A stretch of 9,848 nucleotides of DNA from Planctomycetaceae bacterium UBA4732 (GTDB taxonomy: Bacteria > Planctomycetota > Planctomycetia > Gemmatales > Gemmataceae): positions 11,426 through 21,273 of the forward strand of contig DHJA01000021.1 of the NCBI GenBank assembly GCA_002404095.1, given 5' to 3'. Positions within the stretch are counted from its first letter, which is position 1. Each line of letters begins with the position of its first letter. The notes beneath the pieces are model-generated. The model saw only the letters and a program-made list of their open reading frames with translations, was not told the DNA's origin and ran no database searches. A program made the translations under genes and the position numbers. This document shows, piece after piece, positions 6,756 to 9,848 of the stretch.

Positions 6756-7346
6756 TCACGCTTTCCAGTTCAGTGCGTCCGAGCTGCGCGTGTCGGCCAG
6801 CGGGTCGTTGCGGCAGGCGTCCACGAGTAGCAGCTTGAAACTGGCCTTGCACTTCTCCAACTGCCGGCCCACTTCGCCGAAAGGAACCAGCGTGGTTTTG
6901 TCCGCGAGCTTGGCGTCCATCGGGCAGAAGTAGCTCTCGCCGCTGTTCTGGTACTGCACACCGTGGCCCGCGAAGGCCACGAGCAGGCTGTCGCCGGGCT
7001 TGCATTTGCTGGCCAGCGCTTCGAGCGCGGCGGCGATGTTCTTGCCGGTCGGAAGGAGGTCCGGGTTGTTCTCGGCGGCGGCCTGGGTCATTAGACGGAT
7101 GTTGTCGGCGGGGTAGCCGCCAGCCGTGAGTGCGGCGGCCAGTTCGGTGACGTCGTTTTCGGTGTACTTGAGCTTTTTCAGCTCGGTGGGGATGTAGGTT
7201 TTGACGCCGACGAGGAAGGCGTACTTTTCGCCGGCCGGAGTTTTGTCCCCATCGCCCGCCGCGCTCTGTTGCATCGAACACAGCGAGATCGCCGCCGCCA
7301 GCAGGGCGAAACGGACGCCGACTTTCGACAGGCTAGAAGGAGACAT
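6756..7346 (-). CDS. N-terminal fragment: signal peptide plus caspase p20 catalytic core
   Basis: This is the first open piece of the disrupted gene, 196 residues. It carries the signal peptide, the VGVKTY strand start typical of caspase-like domains, His128 and Cys178, and ends at a TGA at 6756-6758 soon after DACRNDP. It still includes both catalytic residues but lacks the rest of the caspase fold (ILFSCSAGE, HGVFFHFVIEG), which is encoded in the next frame. If translated alone it would probably be unstable. Confidence 0.6.
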   Translation of the reverse strand: MSPSSLSKVGVRFALLAAAISLCSMQQSAAGDGDKTPAGEKYAFLVGVKTYIPTELKKLKYTENDVTELAAALTAGGYPADNIRLMTQAAAENNPDLLPTGKNIAAALEALASKCKPGDSLLVAFAGHGVQYQNSGESYFCPMDAKLADKTTLVPFGEVGRQLEKCKASFKLLLVDACRNDPLADTRSSDALNWKA

Positions 7347-7459
7347 GAAAAGGCCTCTCACGGGATCATGGGAACCGCCGGCCATAATCTGGTATAGAGC
7401 GGGGAGACCACGCCCCTACGCCAGCGAAGAACTGCCGGAATCGAAAATTATATCTCTGG

Positions 7460-8383
7460 TCACGCCAAGGCCCGCTCTTTTGCCTTCTTCCGCAGCGCGG
7501 CGGCCAGACGATGCACGGTTTCGTCGGCGTCGCCTCGACCTTTCTCCACCTGGCCCGCCTCGACCTCGGCCAATTCCTGGTCGATATTGCCGGCCCACTG
7601 GCGGCATTTCTCCGACAGCCACTTGTCGTCTTCTTCCGACAAAGGCCGGCGCTCGGCCAACAGCAGAACCGTGCAGCCGCGGCGGAACTCGTTCAACCGC
7701 TTCGCAACGGCCGCCGGATCCTTGGGCTGCTCGGCGAACCACTCATCCGCTGCGTCCGCCAGCCGGTTCAGGTAGACGGACGCTGGACCGTCGGACGCCA
7801 GTACGCCGGGCTTGTTCCAGCCCCAGGCGACCTCGGCCGGCGTAATCTGGATCGGCGCCGGCGGAAAATAACGTGAAACCAGGACCGCGAGTAGGACGGC
7901 CGCCGCCGCGGCAAGTCCCATTGCCCAACCGACACGGCGACGAGAGGACGGCCTGCGCAGCGGCAGGACGGTCGGAGTTTGTTCCGTGGGCGTCATTGGC
8001 CCGGCGACAGGAAGTAGTACGGCCGACAGACGTTGACGGCTGTGCCGCACCAATTCCGTTGGATCCGCCGTTAGTCCTAGAACTCGGTCCCAGTAACGGC
8101 CGCCGCGCTGAAATACCAACTCTTGCAGGTCGAGCAAACGTTCCGGCCAGGACAGCAGCCTCCGCACTACCTCCGGCGGCGCCAGCTTTAGTCCGCCGGA
8201 CGCCACCAAGTCCTGCCACTCGCCCAGCAACTCCCGCAACTCCGGCGCCTCGGCGCGCGACGGTTCCCGGAACGCCGACAGTTCGTCCGTCAACGCCGCC
8301 AGGTCTGGCATGGCCAGCTTTTGTTCCAGCCAGACGGCCAGTTGTTTCGGTTCATCCGGCATGTCCAGGGCGTCGAGAGTCAT
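7460..8383 (-). CDS. Anti-sigma-like single-pass membrane protein
   Basis: This is a 307-residue protein with one clear membrane segment at about 151-173 (VGWAMGLAAAAAVLLAVLV), preceded by an arginine-rich RRPSSRRR that predicts a cytoplasmic N-terminus. The N-terminal 150 residues are mostly helical and acidic. The C-terminal 130 residues, predicted outside the membrane, are helical with a charged tail (KKAKERALA). The start ATG overlaps the sigma factor's stop as ATGA (4 nt), a strong sign of translational coupling. Position and topology suggest it holds the ECF sigma factor at the membrane and releases it on a periplasmic signal. No zinc-binding anti-sigma motif (H-x3-C-x2-C) is present; only Cys236 and Cys260 were found, both on the outer side. 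The name therefore rests on context, and the fold was not recognised. The broken caspase gene lies 113 nt downstream. Confidence 0.75.
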   Translation of the reverse strand: MTLDALDMPDEPKQLAVWLEQKLAMPDLAALTDELSAFREPSRAEAPELRELLGEWQDLVASGGLKLAPPEVVRRLLSWPERLLDLQELVFQRGGRYWDRVLGLTADPTELVRHSRQRLSAVLLPVAGPMTPTEQTPTVLPLRRPSSRRRVGWAMGLAAAAAVLLAVLVSRYFPPAPIQITPAEVAWGWNKPGVLASDGPASVYLNRLADAADEWFAEQPKDPAAVAKRLNEFRRGCTVLLLAERRPLSEEDDKWLSEKCRQWAGNIDQELAEVEAGQVEKGRGDADETVHRLAAALRKKAKERALA

Positions 8384-8964
8384 GGCATCGCCCTTTCAGC
8401 GCACGTCCGCAAGTGCTGCTTGGCCTGATGGAACAGCTTGTGGGCCTGCTCCGGCCTTAGATGAAGCTCCTGACAAATTTCCTCATACGCCTGTCCGCTC
8501 ATTCGACCGCGCACCACCGCCGCCATATGAGGATCTTGATTCTCCAGTTCGCGTAAACAGCGGCTGACGGCGTTTTTTCGCTCCTCCCGCAACTCCTGTT
8601 CCTGGGAAACCTGTCCGGCTGCGGGATGATTCCACTCCGACGGCAGAGGTTGGCCGTCGTCGAAGGGCACAGCCTGCCGCGCCTTGTACTGCTTTCGCTC
8701 CCAGTCGATGCGGCAGTTGCGGGCGACCTCATACAGCCAGGCGCGAAAGTTGTCGCCTCGGAAGCGGCCGGGCAGATTGCGCCAGACGCGCAGCCACACC
8801 TCCTGATGCACGTCCTCCGGGTCGCCGCCCGGACTGGTGCGGTTGCGGAGAAAGGCCAGGAGGCGCGGAGCGTGGCGTTCGTGTAGCTCCCAGAAGGCCC
8901 CGTCGGCCTGTCGCAGGGCGTTCTGGAAGGTCACGGCCAGTTGCTCGTCGGTCGCGGCGTTCAT
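8380..8964 (-). CDS. ECF-subfamily RNA polymerase sigma factor
   Basis: This is a 194-residue sigma70-family protein with region 2 and region 4 only, the hallmark of ECF factors. Region 2 spans about residues 22-90 (FWELHERHAPRLLAFLR, DPEDVHQEVWLRVW, FRAWLYEVARNCRIDW), with the conserved acidic D-x-x-Q helix for core RNA polymerase binding and the aromatic/basic -10 reading part. A linker (95-130) leads to region 4 at about 134-186, with a helix-turn-helix around MSGQAYEEICQELHLRPEQAHKLF. I chose the ATG at 8964 because region 2 begins a normal distance after it. An upstream GTG at 9021 would add 19 atypical residues and overlap the preceding gene. No strong ribosome site is visible for either. 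It directs polymerase to a promoter set that cannot be defined from this window. It is co-transcribed with the overlapping anti-sigma-like gene. Confidence 0.9.
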   Translation of the reverse strand: MNAATDEQLAVTFQNALRQADGAFWELHERHAPRLLAFLRNRTSPGGDPEDVHQEVWLRVWRNLPGRFRGDNFRAWLYEVARNCRIDWERKQYKARQAVPFDDGQPLPSEWNHPAAGQVSQEQELREERKNAVSRCLRELENQDPHMAAVVRGRMSGQAYEEICQELHLRPEQAHKLFHQAKQHLRTCAERAMP

Positions 8965-9011
8965 AAAGGCGAGTATCGAGCGCCGGGGGCCGGCGGTCAA
9001 GGGGCGCCGGA

Positions 9012-9266
9012 TTAATAGCACACCTTAACCAGCTTCTTCACGGCGACCCGGACCTTGTGGTAGCTGGTCACCTGGGCCTGGTAGCAGTGGCCGCACTCGT
9101 CGTAACGGGTCACAGTTTCCGTGCAGGGCACGGTGTGCGTTTCGTAGCACACGACGGTCTTGTATTCGCAGCAGGGGGCGTCGTTGGCCCGCACCGCACT
9201 CGCTCCGCCCAGCGTCCCCAGGGTCAACAGCGCCGCCACAACGAATCCACGCACGGTTTGCGACAT
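9012..9266 (-). CDS. Small secreted cysteine-rich protein
   Basis: This is an 84-residue protein. Residues 1-27 are a signal peptide (MSQTVRG, FVVAALLTLG, ending AVRA before NDAPCC). The mature 57 residues contain seven Cys (32, 33, 40, 48, 58, 61, 83) and a pattern of short beta-like V-x-C-Y-E-T-H and TETVTRYD segments, followed by a basic tail (HKVRVAVKKLVKVCY). Cys58-Gly-His-Cys61 has the spacing and residues of a thiol-disulfide active site, but there is no thioredoxin fold around it, so a redox role is speculative; metal binding or structural disulfides are equally possible. The alternating Tyr/Val/Cys style recalls the planctomycete YTV-repeat proteins in short form; resemblance only. 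The start is well supported by AGGAG six bases before the ATG. It lies 47 nt upstream of the sigma factor and may be co-transcribed with it. Confidence 0.8.
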   Translation of the reverse strand: MSQTVRGFVVAALLTLGTLGGASAVRANDAPCCEYKTVVCYETHTVPCTETVTRYDECGHCYQAQVTSYHKVRVAVKKLVKVCY

Positions 9267-9386
9267 GACGTTCTCCTTTTGGTTTGCGGGGCCGCCGACC
9301 TCGGCAACCCCTTACACCAAGGACAACGCAGGTCGAAACCGAATCTTCCAAAAAAAAGAAATAGGATCGCAATTGTTGTGACGGGT

Positions 9387-9419
9387 CGGCGCCTTCCGTC
9401 CGGGCGCGGCGCCTTCCGT
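9387..9419. repeat. 13-bp direct repeat in the intergenic region
   Basis: CGGCGCCTTCCGT occurs at 9387-9399 and again at 9407-9419, a 20-bp period or about two helical turns. The gap between the FGE/SUMF1 fragment and the Cys-rich gene is otherwise non-coding. Two same-face copies could be an operator for the Cys-rich/sigma transcript. They could equally be a chance repeat around the GGCGCC palindrome. Confidence 0.4.
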
Positions 9420-9495
9420 GGTGGGGGTAGATTTCGTCGTCGCGCCGCTGCGCGGCTCAGAATGAATAGTTTAAAGAGGTAAACTTGGCAAATAA

Positions 9496-9848
9496 TTACC
9501 GAGTCCTGGCGGGAAACCGCAAGACGACCCGAAAACCGAGGTCATTGAGGCGGCCCGCGGGACTGAGGTCGTCGCGGCGGGCCGACCGGCAATTGCGGGG
9601 TACGTCGCACCACGAACCACCGCGCAAGACACGGCGCACCGCATTATCTCTATCTTTAGGATCTTTAATATATCCTTCTTGGTATTTGTCGTAACCGTCG
9701 GCGCACCACTGCCAGACGTTCCCGCCCATGTCGTACAACCCCCACGGGTTCGCCATGAAACTACCCACCGGCGACGTAAATGGGTAGTCGTCGTACCAGG
9801 GGACAAGCGTCCAGTTCTTCGTAGTTCGACTGTAACCCTTTTTACCCA
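9496..9848 (-). CDS. FGE/SUMF1-domain protein, C-terminal part (5' end outside window)
   Basis: This frame is open to the right edge, so only the last 116 residues are seen. They carry the C-terminal signature of the formylglycine-generating-enzyme (SUMF1) fold: PWYDDYPFTSPVGSF, NPWGLYDMGGNVWQWCADGY, RRVLRGGSWCDVPRNCRSARR and NDLGFRVVLRF, ending ARTR. True FGE oxidises a sulfatase cysteine to formylglycine using two cysteines near this region. Here there are Cys in GGSWC and NCRSA, spaced six apart; in human FGE the pair (Cys336/Cys341) is five apart, so catalytic equivalence is uncertain. Many bacterial members are non-enzymatic ligand-binding or effector modules, often fused to kinases or proteases, and the missing N-terminus prevents a choice. 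A GTG at 9768 is internal and not a real start. It is the first gene in the minus-strand series. Confidence 0.85.
   Translation of the reverse strand, partial: GKKGYSRTTKNWTLVPWYDDYPFTSPVGSFMANPWGLYDMGGNVWQWCADGYDKYQEGYIKDPKDRDNAVRRVLRGGSWCDVPRNCRSARRDDLSPAGRLNDLGFRVVLRFPARTR

Larger units (their letters stand above)
5402..7346 (-). pseudogene. Disrupted exported caspase-fold / WD40-like repeat protein
   Basis: Read through its lesions, this is one gene of 649 codons once two missing bases are restored. It encodes a signal peptide (MSPSSLSK, then FALLAAAISL, about residues 1-32), a caspase p20 domain with His128 (FAGHG) and Cys178 (VDACRND), an EF-hand-like loop (DLDQDGVVVLPEL), then WD40-like repeats (FSVWDVPSKKEIAKW, IRVYDLATGK, LEIWDTAKGEK, VTVWDTASGRE) to KK at the end. 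There are three lesions: a one-base loss near 6768, after DALN, which continues in another frame as LESVTRPP; an in-frame TAG at 6628-6630 between HFVIEG and RGEADLDQDG; and another one-base loss between about 6085 and 6140. I prefer the ATG at 7346 over the one at 7385 because it begins right before the signal peptide and has a weak GAGAGG upstream. It lies 113 nt after the anti-sigma-like gene. Most likely a pseudogene; base-calling errors are the alternative, and recoding is less likely. Confidence 0.82.

Noticed and set aside
7402..7425. Short dyad GGGG-AGACCACG-CCCC in the gap before the caspase gene
   Set aside because: Only four paired bases in GC-rich DNA; not distinguishable from chance.
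8965..9021. Longer sigma factor start at the GTG at 9021
   Set aside because: It adds 19 non-conserved residues, lacks a ribosome site and overlaps the stop of the Cys-rich gene; the ATG at 8964 gives normal ECF length.
9496..9848. FGE-type C-terminus as the variable target of a diversity-generating retroelement
   Set aside because: No template repeat, reverse transcriptase or adenine-biased variable region was seen downstream of the gene within the window.

Overview
This GC-rich window looks like chromosomal DNA from a planctomycete (Planctomycetota). The evidence is gene content, not a marker gene. It holds a secreted PQQ-type beta-propeller protein, a caspase-fold/WD40-like exported protein, a TPR-CHAT protein, an ECF sigma factor coupled to a membrane anti-sigma-like partner, an FGE/SUMF1 (formylglycine-generating-enzyme type) domain, and several small secreted proteins rich in Tyr or Cys. 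No rRNA, tRNA, CRISPR array, transposase or phage gene was seen.

Layout. Positions 1-108 form a concentric palindromic element (11-bp outer and 26-bp inner perfect arms on one axis). Two plus-strand genes follow: an exported TPR-CHAT protease-like protein (194-2638) and a secreted Tyr-rich protein (2783-3244) that ends at a GC-rich hairpin. Everything else lies on the minus strand and converges on that hairpin. Read in transcription order from the right edge, it comprises: the C-terminal part of an FGE/SUMF1-domain protein (runs off the window), a small Cys-rich secreted protein, an ECF sigma factor, an anti-sigma-like membrane protein overlapping it by 4 nt, a caspase/WD40-like gene broken by two frameshifts and one in-frame stop, a tiny signal-peptide ORF with a good ribosome site and a plausible promoter, and a secreted PQQ-like propeller protein.

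How the parts may fit. The sigma/anti-sigma pair is almost certainly one translationally coupled regulatory unit whose sensor domain lies outside the cytoplasmic membrane. Two clan-CD protease folds occur in the same 10 kb: CHAT, with His641 and Cys722, and caspase p20, with His128 and Cys178. Each is joined to a repeat scaffold (TPR or WD40-like) and each has an N-terminal export signal. The CHAT gene is intact and the caspase gene is disrupted, unless the lesions are assembly errors. A functional link between them, or between either and the sigma factor, is inference from proximity only.

The items most worth a second look are the disrupted caspase/WD40 gene, the 30-codon signal-peptide ORF, the 108-bp dyad element and the anti-sigma-like protein that lacks a recognisable zinc motif. 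I did not find convincing evidence of a complete new defence or retroelement system.
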